Part shown: piece by piece, positions 33,883 to 47,166 of the stretch
Position numbering within the stretch: the first letter of the stretch is position 1
Layout of the letters: each line of letters begins with the position of its first letter
NCBI GenBank assembly: GCA_949130495.1
Contig: OX422213.1
Span: 53,640,284 to 53,704,283, forward strand
DNA: 64,000 bases
Source: Sambucus nigra
Taxonomy: Eukaryota > Streptophyta > Magnoliopsida > Dipsacales > Adoxaceae
Direction: 5' to 3'
Made by a program: the position numbers and the translations under genes
Notes under the pieces: generated by a model
Told to the model about the DNA's origin: nothing
Seen by the model: the letters and a program-made list of their open reading frames with translations, nothing else
The model's database searches: none

Positions 33883-36800
33883 ATCAGGTTCTAGTGTCCT
33901 TTAGGATTTATGCGGCTTATTATGCTTGCAGCGTAGCTTTCTTTGATATAGAGACCTATGTTTAGGATTGTTGATTTCTTTGGTGAGATTTCGTTCTCCT
34001 GCCATAATGGATACGACAGTGAATTTGATTTGCATTCAGGTGTGTTTGTGTGCCAAACAATGCAGTATGTTAGGTGAGGATAGTTGGGCGGACAACAGGA
34101 GGCAAAGCTCAGTTGAGGTTATTGGGTATATTAAAGAATGATGACCATAGTTGTGGTCACCCCTATTATGGCAGGGAAATCCAAGATGATAAAGACAATT
34201 AAGGCACAACATATGACTTCCAGATACCACTATAGTATAAAGTGGGGTCAAATTAGACTCACCCACCCAGCAAGGTTGGGGAGAGAGTCCGACGAAACAT
34301 TGAATAGAGATAGCAATGGAAATTCTAGAAATGGGGAAATGGTGTGTGTTGGGCAACGAAGGTAAAATATCCAAAGGCTTGGGGATGTGTCTGAGTGAGG
34401 CTAACCGAAAGTGGAAATTTGGGGTAATAATTTTATTGGCTCATCGGAGCAAGGTATTAAAGGTAGGAGTCAACCGCCACATTTATAAGTGGAATGTTAT
34501 GTCACTGGAAGGATCTTAGGTATAGTATAATCGCAACTTCCTTCATCAGATGTTCAGGATAAGGTGCGCACATTGTTCTGAGCTCACATCAGAGGGCTAG
34601 ATAGAGGTCCCTTTGTGAAAGGGAATTTAATTAATTAGCGAATCTTGCGCTGGATGAAGTAAATACAATTTTTCTAGCACTTATGGGAAGTTATGCTTGG
34701 GCGATCAATGTAGATGACAACAATGTCACATTTTGTTAATATGGATGTTAACACTTCATTGTGCGGGAAGCTTCAAGAGTCGAAGAATTTAGATAGAAAG
34801 TAAGACTGGGGAAACGGTGTTGGTGAAGCACCACAAGGGGGAGACCCGTCAGGGGACCCATTTAAATGATTCAGATAGCTATATTGTTACCGAGTAATGG
34901 TGAATTTAGTAAGGGATGTTAAATCCAGTAACATGTTCCTTAGGGACAACAAAGTTAAAGGAACAAAGGGGTAGCCATCAGAATCAAGACTACCAAAGTC
35001 CGGGGGAAGGACAACCCCAACATGGTCAGTATGACCGGAGATAAGTGGGTTATGTGTAGAGGCTTTTTTTGGGGGGAGAGTAAAACCCCATGTGTTAAAA
35101 TTTTCTCGAAGTGAGTAAAGGAACAAGGATGTGGTGCCTAGAAAAGGCAATAGTTACTGTAATTTTCGATTTAATTCGGACAGGTGTGTTATATCCAACG
35201 ACCATTTAAACAGCCAGTGCGATTGGTAAGGTAGAAGTATGAGTTTTACCCTCAAAAGATGAGGCGTATTGTACATGACATGAGCGGGTTACAACATTTT
35301 TATTTTTATTTGCTAGATTCACATGTGAGAAGAGTCTAGTGCGTATATCGATGATGTTATTATTATGTGAATATTTTTTGTATAGTGGGGTTACTTTTAG
35401 TATATCTGCGGAGATTGAACGGGTGTATAGATAATGGTATATATTTATGGAGATTACTTATTTTAGTGATGTGTTATACGAGTATGATATTATCCTAATT
35501 ATGGTTTTATATTGATGCTTAGACCAACAGTGGGAGAATATCGCAAGTTTATTGGGGTTACTACCTTAGTATAGAATGTTTTGTTCTGACGAGACCTCAT
35601 GTGCAAGAGGGTCGGGCTCGCATTTTTATATTTATGAATATATATATTATAAAGACTTCGAAAGGTAAAATTTTCTCGAATATTTGATCCCGATATGTGT
35701 AGGGACTTTATTGATATGATTCAGAATGTATTTGGTTTACTGTTCAGCGGAAAGCTTTAGCTGATTATTATATTTAACGCTCGGGACATGGTAATAGGAA
35801 GAGCACGTTGCTATATCACCCTTTAGAGATGTGGAAGTTAATACTTATAGTGGTATGTCTGGGGATAGGATTTTGAGAGAGCCGATTATATTTGCATGAT
35901 ATTTATGGAATGTTATTACCACCAATCTTAAGTGACAGTGTCTTTCGAAAGAAGTTCCTTGTTTAAGTGTAATTATGAAAGGAGATGTAACTTTGTTGTC
36001 AAGATATGGGAATATAGGGGTACATGTTATGGACTGAGGGCCCAACGGATTTTGAAGATCGACAAATCTAGGTAGTAATGTATCGGGAGGGTTCCTTGTT
36101 TGGATTTCGCTTTGTGAGAAATCCCACGCATAAAACTTAGCGTAAGGTGGGTAGATGGGAGATGTTTGGCCATTCGTCCATAAGTTCGGTACCTCGATCG
36201 TTATGGAAGTATGTAGTTATAACCGAAGGTTAAAAGGTAAGTTACGATATAAGGCCAGTAGAGCTAGTTAGGTGGTGAGGAAGTACTAAAAATTTTGTTT
36301 TATTACGGCGGGTTGAAGGATGGAAGGATGTCAAGGAGGATTTAAGATTTCAAATTCTGGGGTAATCTAGAATGCCCAAGTGGTATAACCACATTGCGAA
36401 TACAGTGGAAATAAAGAATTAAGCGCACGTATGAAGCATATATGACATTTAGACCCATATGCGCAGTTTATAGGGTGTACGCACACCATGGTTTGCTGGT
36501 GTCTGGATCGCCAGAAGAAGAGACATGGAAATAAAAGGGTGAAATTTATGCTTGTGAGACTAATATGACAAAATGGTAGTGGTAGAATGGATTAATCATC
36601 ATAAGAGAAGGATGATAAGCAATATATTTGTGTGCAATCAGAGTCGCACGTTCGAACTTGGCGGAAAGGCAGTGGGAAGACATTTAAAAAGGGGGTATCC
36701 CTTGAGAAGGCAAATCATTAACTATTATGGACAAATTGGAGCTGGGTTCTACCCAGTAGAATATTGAGAGTGACTTGCACGTAAATGGAATGCTGATGTC

Positions 36801-37995
36801 AATAAGGTATAAAGAGTCTAGAAGTGCACATCGTGGTGAAAACTTTTGGTGTGCGCCGAGGGAAGAAGAAAGTTATTAAGTGTCATTTAATGGGAAGAAT
36901 TATAAGTGAAAGTTGGTGTTGAAAGGGGCATAGTAAGTAGTAGATTGGTTGGAGTAAGAAGATCAGCCAGATATTTTATAGCCAGCCGACGATTCCAGTG
37001 ATGGTAGAGTCAAATGGTAAATATCTTTGATGGGTTGCCAACCTAAGATAAGTAATGATTTCCTTCAAATGTGTGGAATAGTTTGTCTGGAAGAAAAATT
37101 AATTGTTATATCCTTGGGTGGATTACACTATTAGATAGTAAATGCGTCGATACGTTATCCGACCCAGTATTATTCTGAACTAGGATGAGATCCCTGAAAT
37201 ACACCTCCAACATGGGGTATCAGTAAGTAGTGGGGATAACATTTCATTTTGATAAGGGTCTCTGACCTATATCCCGAGGAGTAGGCGCAAGGTGATTGAC
37301 GATTGGTGGAGCTGTATGAAAGTAATTTTGTACTCATTGAGATCATTTCATTTCCACAACGGGTATAGCTAGTAAGTGTAGTAAAATATGTAATGGGGAG
37401 AGGATATTACCTATTGGTGGAGTTGTGTGGAAGAACCCGTACCTATTTATTGTGGACAAGGTGCTTTCTGAGGCTTTGTGTGGATAAACCTTACTATTCT
37501 TTCTATGGATGTTTAGAGGTGAGCGGATTATCAGAGTTTTGGATCAGTCAAAAGTTAGAGTCCGAGGACTATAATGGGATAACCACCAACCGTCTTAAGT
37601 GGCTTTTTCCTTTTGTAAAAGTCACACCGTCGGGAGCAGAAATTCGAAGAACGGACGAGAGTAGTCAGATGTCCTATGGTTTCTCCTAGGATGGGAGTTT
37701 TGCATTTAGATAAACGCGGGAGTTGATATAAGGCGAGGTGCGAACTCCATATAATATTGAGATAATATGGCCAATGAGGCTATTCTTATTCGAATGTTGT
37801 TTAGTAAGGGCACAAGGTGAGGTGCCTTTATTGAGGTGGGACCCTATAACTGATAAAGTGTCGAGAGTTTTCAACAAACTTGTTGTTAAGTGGGGTTTGT
37901 AGTGATCGAGCCTTACTTTGAATTTTTTTTTGAGTACCGGAGAATACCGTTTTTACGAGTTATGCCTTTCCTAATTTCGGGATGAAATTCTGTTA
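33883..37995 (+). other. Element C interior, no recognisable genes
   Basis: Longest open pieces are about 100 codons or less and none shows gag, protease, RT, RNase H or integrase motifs on either strand. Base composition is more G-rich than the LTRs. The last 40 bp before the polypurine tract (CCTAATTTCGGGATGAAATTC) keep the Tekay-type 3' end. Confidence 0.6.
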
Positions 37996-38007
37996 TTAGG
38001 GGGGAAG
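37996..38007 (+). other. Polypurine tract, element C
   Basis: TTAGGGGGGAAG just before the LTR start at 38010; plus-strand primer for reverse transcription. Confidence 0.85.
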
Positions 38008-38009
38008 TA

Positions 38010-40982
38010 TGTAATACCCCATATTTTTGTGCCTTTTAATTATGAGATTAATTAAATAAAATTGCTTTTAATTAAATTAATTTGAGATAATTAATTGGAA
38101 ATTAATCCGGATTAAAGTGCTAGCGAGACAAGAGTTAGTATTTGATTATGATAATGTTGTTGAATATTACTTAGTGATTAAGTCAATATATGATTATTGA
38201 ATTTATAAAAATTATTGTGAGTTAAAAATACGACAGTTTCGGTAATTAAGTTGGGAAGCGCGTGTTTGTCGTGTTAGGACCCAAATTTAATGGATTTAAA
38301 AGTAATATATTTTTATGTCATCCGTATAATCATTTTGAGTGTGCGAACGTGTCCGAAAGGGTCGAAATAGTCAAAAGATACTAGCCGGGGGTTTAGTTTG
38401 GGTCCCGGTGCATTTTAGGCCTAACCGACAGCCCAAGAGGGTATTTTAGCCATTTTGACTTTTTGAGGAATTATAACCCACGAATTTTAGACTTCTATTA
38501 TCAGCCAACACCAGAATTCTTAGTGTTATGACAACCCAAAATCACCAACGACAGTTAGAGAGGAAAGTTCCCAAAGGCGAAACCACCCTTACAGGCTTTT
38601 GCACCACCGTCACCACCACCAAATAGATAAAAAAGAGAGAATCATTCCCATACCATCCACTTCAAAGGATCAGAATCTCCATTACCTAGATAGTGTTTTA
38701 ACTTGCAATAATTCAGTGCATATAACATCCATATTAGATTAGAATTTGAGAATAACCTTGATTAATGATGATTGAATGGATTTTAAGAATTAAAAACGTA
38801 ATCTGGGTATGTTTTGCATGTAGTTTAACTTCTGGGAATATAGAAGCCACAAAATTATGATCCATGTGTAGAGAATTATGAATTGGTAATGAATTATATA
38901 GTGTTCTTGAAGAAAATAGGAGAACTAGGATTTTTATGAAAATTATGTGAATTAATCCAAGAAATTGATCTCCCATTTTGATTTGATGATTCTAAAACGT
39001 TGGAAATTATGTATTTATGTTGGTATGATGTGAGGCATAAATACTTGGGAGTTTGCGACATTATAGTAGAGGATTTTAGGGTTAAGTTTAATGAAACCTG
39101 TAGGCAAAATTATACATATTCGCAATACCTGTTTGTTCGATCGATCGACTGGATCGATCGATCGACCCTTTTCATCGATCAATCGACTCCTCCTGATTTT
39201 TGTAGATTATTTCCCGTTAATTTTTGGAAAATCCCAAGCTTGTAATAACTCTTAGGGAATTTAATAGAATATAGGGGGACTTGGTTAAGGTCAGTAGGAT
39301 TGTAGTTAATGGCCGGAATATGTTACACATTATGGGATTGGATGGAATACTATCGAGTGTTTACCGAGTGAGGTACGGTTAGAAGTTTCATAAAATTTGG
39401 ATTTAAAGTGGACGAATGTTAATTTAAGGTTAAGACCAGTAGAAGAGGGACTTGTAATTACTGAGATAACCTTATAGACTAGTGGGAGACTTAGTAAACT
39501 TATGAGGTAGGTTTAAGTATTCAGACTTATACGATGAGAGTTGTTGCACTAAACATATTACGTAGAATATTTGGGATGACACTATGATACGTATGAGACT
39601 TAAGATATAGGGATGGTGTATACCTATATTAATGTGATGATAACATTACCTAAGTTGTGTGATTACTTAGTATCTATATTATTGTGTGTATGACATACCT
39701 ACCGTACTTGCTATCACGGGAGGTTAATTTTAGAAAAAGGACCATCTTATCTTTGTGTGCCTTCGGGGGGATTTAAATTGGTATCTTAAGAACATAGGAC
39801 TGTGATTGACTTATTTATGAGTTGATAAGTCAGCAGACCTTGCGAGCGTAGGTATGTGCGTGACTCATGGGCATGTGAACTATGTTCGCCTCCAATTTGT
39901 GTGATTTGTATTCGGACGGTTCCAGAGTGATTCGGAACGCGTGATCCTTACGTACGTGATGTATATGGACTTGATAAAAGAGTATACGTGCACCACAACT
40001 TAGCCTAAGGGTGCCATATATGTATATATGTATTGAGAGTGATTAATATATACTTGTGACTGGTTCACTATTGCCTTAGTAAATGTGAATAACTAAGATA
40101 TTTGAATGAGCTATGAATACGAGAATTTAAATAACACTTGTGATAAGTAATTTAATGAATACGAATGTGAGATATAAATATATCTTTTTTGGGTAATACG
40201 AGTAGACACCTCCTATTAGAATGCGAAATCAGGGGTTAGTACTGATTAGTTAGATAGTGGCATAACTAGGATGGGTTAAGGGTATACGTTATGCGTGAAC
40301 ATTAGTTGAGAGGTGAGAAACTCATGTGAGAGTACACAACTAACATGTATATAATATTTACTATTTAATGCAATTAAACACTTACTATATTTTTTAAATT
40401 GTTTTCACCTCGGGCTCTGTTCCGTTTCCTTCCAAATCTATTTTTGTAAAAACCTTTTAGGTGCGCAGCCACAGGGATGCCAAGCATAGGAGTTCCATTA
40501 CATTGACGTGTTGTAGCTACTGTGGAAGTTACATGATCTCGGTATTAGACACCTCCACATTCTGCACTTGATTCTATTCAGTGTTACTCATTTCTTAGGG
40601 CATGTCGCCCATTTACATTTAGAGATAGCATTCTTAGACTTTCAGTTTTATTTATGATGTTCGTTTATTTATTCCGACTCTTGTATCGGGAATTTATTGT
40701 ACTCTGGTTTTATTATTGGAGTGTTTACTCCAGACTCTGTTTATTTCATTTCGTTAGTTATTCATATGAGTTTGTTTATGCGATTGTTGGATGATGATTT
40801 CATTACTTAGTTATTTGTTAACTTAATTAGTAAAATTTGACATCTTTTTTTTTTTAAATATTAGGTGTCTAGTAATCAATTAAATGTATTCGGCAGTGAT
40901 GCTAAGACTGAACCAACTTAATATTCTGTATTAATTTCATAAAGGAGTAGCTACCCGATATTTAATTAGTCGGGGTGTCACA
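38010..40982 (+). repeat. 3' LTR of element C (2.97 kb, complete)
   Basis: Starts TGTAATACCCC and ends GTGTCACA. Same length and general sequence as LTR A (1784-4748), with blocks such as GGTCGAAATAGTCA near 38361 and ACTAGCCGGGGGTT near 38380. TCGA palindromes lie at 39137-39187. Confidence 0.92.
39137..39187. repeat. TCGA palindrome cluster, C 3' LTR
   Basis: Three blocks (TTCGATCGATCGAC, GGATCGATCGATCGAC, ATCGATCAATCGAC) with 5-8 bp spacers. Confidence 0.9.
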
Positions 40983-42569
40983 GGACATAATCTCCCATCA
41001 CGGTGTAGGTTGCTTGCATGTGGGCTTGGATTTGGCTCATGCCCTAATCTATGACTATATGGTATTATGGGAAGTAGTGATGTTCTAAAGCTACCTCAGA
41101 ATCTGATCTATTACTGATGGGACTTGGTCTTTATTGATAGACATGGAACGTACGACGGTGTGGAGTTGACAACCAGGTGTAGGGAGTTCCCTAATGAATG
41201 CTAAATGACCGCACGGAGCACGTACTCATTATTCCAGGGCAAGAACTTAGTGGGATTCTTATATTGAGAATGATAATTGCAAAAAACATCGGGGCACTTT
41301 CATCCAACTTTTTGCAGACAGAAGGACTAACTACAGGACAATACATATGGAGGAAAATGACTAATATATGCAATGACTTTTTCTGATGCAATTCTTTTCA
41401 TCTATTTTAACAACATTTGGATGATATTTTATTTTTTAGTTCTTTCATTTGGCAGTATTATCAAAGGATGAGAAACTTAACAAAGTCCCATTGGATCTAG
41501 TGAACATGGGTGAGCTCTCATTTTGTTAGAATGAGGAGTGAGAAAATAATTGACCAGGGTCTGTTATTTTCTCAAAATAAAAATGCGGTTAAGGGTATCC
41601 AACATTAGGGACCTCTATTTTGGTGATGACTTTCAGATTCATATTGTTTATCTTCCTTGTAGGAGGGGAAGATATTCAACCTAAAATATGAGGGGTTTTG
41701 AACTAGCCTCCGATCATCTAGAATTTTAGGAGAGATTTGGTCAGAGAAGTTGATCCATAAGTATCTTGTTATTTTTGTAAATTAGGGTGTGTTCCTAGAT
41801 CTTTTTCTATATGAAAAGGGGTGATGTGACTTGATTACCAGAGGATGTCTTTTCATTGCCATTGGTCATAATATACCGGGCTTCTTGGACAAAGCTACCT
41901 TAAAGGTACGTGTGACACCACATTACCCTAGTACGAAATAGTTGTGAAAGCCTATTCGATATACCACAGTACTAAACAAACTTTAAACATTTCTTGTCAC
42001 TAAGACATTAGGTTCAAGAGAGAAGTTGTTCGATAGACCAAATGGGGGGATGAAAAAGTGAGATTTGAGCTTTATTCAAGGTAGTGACTTCTCGAAAGTA
42101 TGAACTTCTCTTTAAGGATAGGTGACTTTTATGAAGTACGAACTTTCCTTTGAGTAAAGTGACTTTCCTAAAGTATAAAATTCTTTTAGGTAGACGATTT
42201 TAGGAGACTCAAGGGTACAAAGTTTAAAATATACGAAAATTAACATTATGTAGTGCATGATGCAAATAGGTAATCTTTAATTTTTACGAACTTTGATGTT
42301 TATTTTATCACGAGGTCCTTCGCGCATACCTATGTGTTTAGGAAAATGTACAATCCTGTACATGGGGACCTAAGCATGTATCTATGTTGTGAGGGGCCTA
42401 AAACTAAGGCCTCTAAGTAGTTCTAAAATTTACATAATGTAGTCATGTGGTAGAAAGGTATTAAGCATAGTAGAAAGGATGCATATAGATAGTTCAGTTC
42501 TCTTGATTGTATCTCCAGCGTACTCATCACTATAACATTGCGGGCTCCAAACGACCAATGCTCAGTTCT
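40983..42569. other. Unassigned DNA between element C and block X2
   Basis: No gene recognised. An open piece at 41198-41386 (62 codons) lacks known motifs. 42070-42190 repeats a phrase (GAAGTATGAACTT, GAAGTACGAACTT) three or four times, echoing 31620-31680. 42300-42420 has GAGGTCC/GGGACC phrases like the element G 3' region, so this may be more Ogre-like DNA. Confidence 0.4.
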
Positions 42570-44495
42570 TGGGGGGGAACTTTTCATGAGGATGAGGGAG
42601 TGCTTGTCTTTTGATTCCATCGCATCCCCCGGAGGTCGGGTTATTGGCCCTAGTTTTTGGCTTAGTCATTTTCCCCTGGATATGGTTCGATGCCTTGTCC
42701 AGGTTTTGGTGCACGCCCCTTTGGTAAGTGTGTTTTTTGTTTTGAAAGGAGGGGGTTTCGTAGGGTGTTTAGAGTTGTAATTTTGTTTTATATAAAGACA
42801 AATAAAAAGGTCTGTGTTTAACCTAACACAGGTTTTAAAGTCTACGGTTGGTCTAGAGATTCTTGTTGTGGGGCTTCGAGAACTAGTTTACGAGTGGGGA
42901 AAGTGTCAGGCACCCCACTTATTCTGTATGATTACTTAATTTTATGCTTATTATTACTCTTTACATTATTGGATTACTTTTTAGTTATTTTTAGAATTTG
43001 TTTAGAGACCTTAGCATGAAGGTCCCTTAAAATGTAGATAGGTGCTTATGTTAGAAAATAGTATCAGTGAGTGGTATAAAAACGTCACTTCAACCAGTAC
43101 AGGTACACAGGATTACTTGTGTAAGAATTTGTGATCTATATTTGTATAACGGATGACCATTTATTATATAGGTAAGTTTGTGAGAAATCTCGACTTTAAG
43201 GTAGTTTGATATCTCATTCAAGGTTTAAGGAGATATAGAAAGGTGAGAGATGGGTGAATCTCTATTATGATTAGTGTTTATGTGTTTCCATGTTTGTATG
43301 TTGGGGTATGCTTACGATGATCCCATCGTGAGATGGTTTGATATATCATCTTATGAGTATTTGTAGCGATCAGCAAAAGATTGTGGCTTTGAGATATTTT
43401 CATATCTCATTTGTGTCATTTGGTATAATGGGTGAAAGTCGAGAGATAGGCGCATCTCGATGCATCTCGGTGGAGAGAATATACCAAGAGACATATTATT
43501 GAGGTTCGAGCTCATGAGAAAGACTCGGTATTTCACCTACGTACCCAAGAGGACTTGGTATCAAAGCGTATGTAGTTTGGTTGTACATATGTTCAACTTG
43601 ATGTCTGTGTAAGTGTAGGATTGTCTTGGAGAGGGGAAGGGTTGTTTATGGAAGGTCATAACGGGAGTGGACCCGAAGGACCATCGACAAGGATATTTAT
43701 GTCTGTCGGGAGATCATTAACTAGAAGGTGTTGTTGAACCATAAGGCTAGTTCGGTGTTGTAGTGCAAAGGATGTCATGTTTTAGACACCATTTCTAGGG
43801 AGGTAGAGGTAGAAGTCACGGGAGTTTGTACTAGAGATGGAGACATCCCTAGTAGATCATACGTCAAAAGACATGTTATAAGGCTTGGGCTTCATGATTT
43901 TAGCTCGATTTAATGCCTACGTACCCAATGGGACTTGGGATAAAAGCCAACGTAGTTTTAATAAACGGGGTATATTTATAGGGATAGGCTAGGCGATACC
44001 GGGTATATAAGGTACACCATTGCTATATTTATGGAGCCTAGTCCTTAATATAACAGTTTTGTTATGTTAGATTGATATACTTATATGTTAAGAAAATACG
44101 TTCATGAAATACCGATGATTCAAAAGTATTCGTATGAAAACACATCTTCGGGGTGCCCCTGTCTTAATGGGATTAGTTCACTCGGAGAAGTGGTGAGTTA
44201 TAGCCGGGTTTTAAACTATGTTTGAAAAAAGTTTCATACTGACTTAGCTTACAGACACTTTCCTAAGAGCGCAATTTAAAAAGTATGTTTTCAAGTTGAT
44301 GTATTTAATCATGGTATTTGATTAACATTTATTTAACAAATGATCATGTTAATACAACACACAAGTATAGGTGCTAAATTAGAAACCAAACTTTTGAAAT
44401 ATAAACCTTGTATATGGTATACCCGACCCTTTAAACGGTGGTTGAGCTAAAGAAAATAAACAAGTATGTATAGTTTATCAGAGTGTATATATATA
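42570..44495 (+). repeat. Block X copy 2
   Basis: Second copy of the 1.9-kb block at 29530-31400, same strand, with about 110 extra bases near 43720-43830. The divergence between the copies is clearly greater than between the Athila LTRs. It ends in TATATA and TG microsatellites. Confidence 0.75.
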
Positions 44496-44502
44496 TAGTC
44501 TC

Positions 44503-44522
44503 TGTGTGTGTGTGTGTGTGTA
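44503..44522. repeat. (TG)n microsatellite
   Basis: Ten TG units directly after a short TA run at the edge of block X2. Confidence 0.95.
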
Positions 44523-44759
44523 TTCCCAGATTAAACAATCTCCTTTTCTGACTCTGTTTTTTTGAGTAACCTCAATTACTAATGTGAAGTATTATAGTGA
44601 ATCACGGTTACAAATGTACTTCAATTAAATTTCATACTTAGCTTTTGATATGCAAGCCAAAGTAGCGCCCGATCAACATGAGTCGTCCAAAATTTAGGAA
44701 ATGGCCTAGAAATGTACAGAGGAGAGTAGGAAGATATTTCATTATGGATAATTGATAGC

Positions 44760-45250
44760 GAAAAACTTCAATAATGATGTTTTGTTATGGAATTTGCACA
44801 TGGATCGGTATTGATGTGCTATTAGTAGTGGAGTAAGTATAATAATTAATACTATTGATGATATTTATATTGAGTATGCTCTCAGGTTTTAGTTCAAATC
44901 ATAGAACAATGAGGCGGAATATGAAGCATTGATAGTTGGGCTAAATTTAGCTCATTAATTAGGCACCGAGCAAGTAGTGGCGCATAGTGATTCATAGTTG
45001 GTCATTAATCAAGTGTCGAATTTGTATGGAGGCAAAGGATAATTGATGACCCGATATCTCGCTAAGTCCATAGAAGTCATTTCCAAATTTCTAGCTCTCC
45101 AAATGAATAGGATCCTAAGAATAGATAATGCCCAAGCTGATGCTCTTGCTCGGCTTCCATCAGCAATAATAATTGAGCTGAGAAGAATAATCCCCATCGA
45201 GCTCTTGTCTAATGGTTAGTTTCATTGCTGTAGACCTGGGACCTTCTTAG
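44760..45250 (+). pseudogene. Element F second RNase H
   Basis: Tat-type second RNase H: W-N-L-H-M-D near 44797, NNEAEYEALIVGL (about 44908), VVAHSDS then LVINQV (about 44975), RIDNAQADALARL (about 45118). It would degrade the RNA strand of the hybrid. Stops at about 44813 and 44890 and others break it. RT upstream is missing. Confidence 0.78.
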
Positions 45251-46480
45251 ATGGATCCCATAAAAACTTATATTAAAGATGGAATCCTATTACCTGATCC
45301 TAAAGAGGCTAAGAATATCTAATATAAAGCAGCGAGGTATGTGTTAGACAATGGAGTTTTATACAGAAGGGGATTGACGATGTTCTTACAGTGTTGTGTT
45401 CATCCAATGGATGTGGAAGATTTGATAAAAGAAGTGCATGAAGGAACTTGCGGATCTTGTTTAGTTGGAAGATCATTGCTCCAATGCATCAACACATGGG
45501 GATATTATTGGTCGACCATTAGGGCAGATTATACAACCCTTGCAAGAAAGTGTGATAAATGCCAGAGATTCTCTACTATTCATAGAACACCTAATGCTGA
45601 TTTAACACCAATAAATTCACCTTGGCCATTTGCTATAGGGGGAATTGACTCTGTCAGCCAACTGCTGACCACCAAAGGCAGGTTCAAATACTTAGTTATT
45701 GATGTGGATTACTTCATCAAATAGGTGGAGACAGAACCATTGGTTTATATGCCTTATGAGAAAGTGTATCAGTTCATCTCGAAGAATATATTCTGTCGAT
45801 ATGGTTTACCATATTCTTTCATCACAGATCATGGAACCCAGTTCGATAACGAAGAGTTTAAAGCATACTGTGCCCAGTCCAAAAACCAGAAGATTCATTC
45901 TGCACTAGGCCATCCTCAGAGTAATGGTTAAACAGAAGTGACAAACAGATCTTTATTGAATGGGCTGAAAAAGAGAGTTGATGCTGCCAATGAAGACTGG
46001 ATTAATGAGCTACGCTATATTATTTAGGCCTACAGAACAATACCGAGAACAACAACTGAAAAGACACCACACATGCTTGTATGTGGTACTGAAGCCTTGG
46101 TAGCAGTAGAGATCGGCCTACCTTATCATAGAGTACTGAATTTTAATTCCCCAGTTAGTGACTTGATGAGGAGATTAGATCTCGACATGTAGGAGGAGGT
46201 ACGAGAAGTTGCAGCTCTAAGAAATACTGGCTATCAACACCAAACTGCTCGCTTTTATAATAAAAGGGTGAAGCCGACTAACCTAAAAGAGGGTGATTAT
46301 GTTCTTAAGAAAGTTATCCAGAAGAATAACAAGCTTGAGGCCAACTGGCATGGCCCATATCGCATATCAACTATCATCCAACCAGGGACCTACTAGACAG
46401 AGACTTTGGAGGGTGAATAATTCAAAAATCCTTGGAATGATGAACATCTTCGAAAGTATTATCAGTAACTCAAAGGATGT
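45251..46480 (+). pseudogene. Element F integrase
   Basis: The zinc region keeps one His (E-V-H-E-G-T-C-G) and the C-D-K-C pair (about 45550), but the second His position reads Cys (GSC). Core residues: D in GGIDS (about 45642), D in ITDHGTQFD (about 45823), E in TEVTNR (about 45931). C-terminus: GTEALVAVEIGLP, FYNKRVKPTN, NWHGPYRIS and ETLEGE. In-frame stops at 45722, 45929, 46025, 46190 and 46394 show decay; most fit C-to-T (or G-to-A) changes of Trp, Gln or Glu codons. Close to E's integrase, so E and F belong to one family. Confidence 0.85.
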
Positions 46481-47166
46481 CCATGATTGTATCTCTCTTA
46501 CTTTTATTTCAGTATCAATAAAAAGTTAATTTTAGTCTCTTGAATTGTTTGATTTTTTCGGAGTACGGTGATGCTATACATCTCCTAAAATAACAATAAC
46601 TTTTGATCTTCATCTTCGATAAAGTCAAAACATGATTACAACCCTCAACACTAGGTCGTTAATAAGAAAAATAATAACCAATCAAGTCAAAATAGGATTA
46701 TAATCCTCAGCACTTGGTCGGCAACAACAATTTACTTTCATGTATGACTTCGTAAAAACAAAGTCACGAAAAATAGGTTGATTACTTCATGCTTGATTTT
46801 GTATAAACAAGTTAAGAACAAGAAGTGTAAAACTTCATATAAAACTAAAAGAGTTATAAAGAAGTTTTACTCGACTAAGTCAAATGCTGGAAGACATGTA
46901 AAAATTCCTAGATACTCGAATATAAACATTCCATATACACTTGGTCACCACTGATAACTAATGCTAAATTTGGATCAATATATCTAAGTGTATTAGTTGA
47001 ATTAATGGCATAACCACTAGTAACTAATAATAAAATTTGGTTGATATATCTTAATGTATTAGTAGAATCAATGGCATTATAATCAAGTTAACTAAATGAT
47101 TAAAATAATCATAAATTAATTAAAAAATATATTCCATTTATATAAACTGTATTATATTCAAAGGAA
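46481..47166 (+). other. Element F 3' spacer with paired repeats
   Basis: No gene. Two small tandem pairs: a 63-bp unit at 46621 and 46684 (GTCAAAA...GGTCG), and a 66-bp unit at 46956 and 47022 (AACTAAT...TATATCT). AATAAA near 46517 could end the pol transcript. Confidence 0.65.

Larger units (their letters stand above)
31985..40982 (+). mobile_element. Element C: Tekay-like element, no recognisable pol
   Basis: 5' LTR (truncated) 31985-33868, Met primer site at 33871, interior of about 4.1 kb, polypurine tract, complete 3' LTR 38010-40982. Interior frames are short and match nothing I know, so it is either extremely decayed or a nonautonomous derivative. The two LTRs differ at several positions per 100 bp by eye, so insertion is not recent. 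Confidence 0.82.

Noticed and set aside
34138..34519. Possible zinc knuckle (C-V-L-G-N near 34340) in element C
   Set aside because: Only one or two Cys and no His in the right spacing; resemblance too weak to call gag.
41198..41391. Overlapping plus and minus open frames near 41.2-41.4 kb as a host gene
   Set aside because: About 62-66 codons each, no motif, no splice-compatible neighbours; could be chance.
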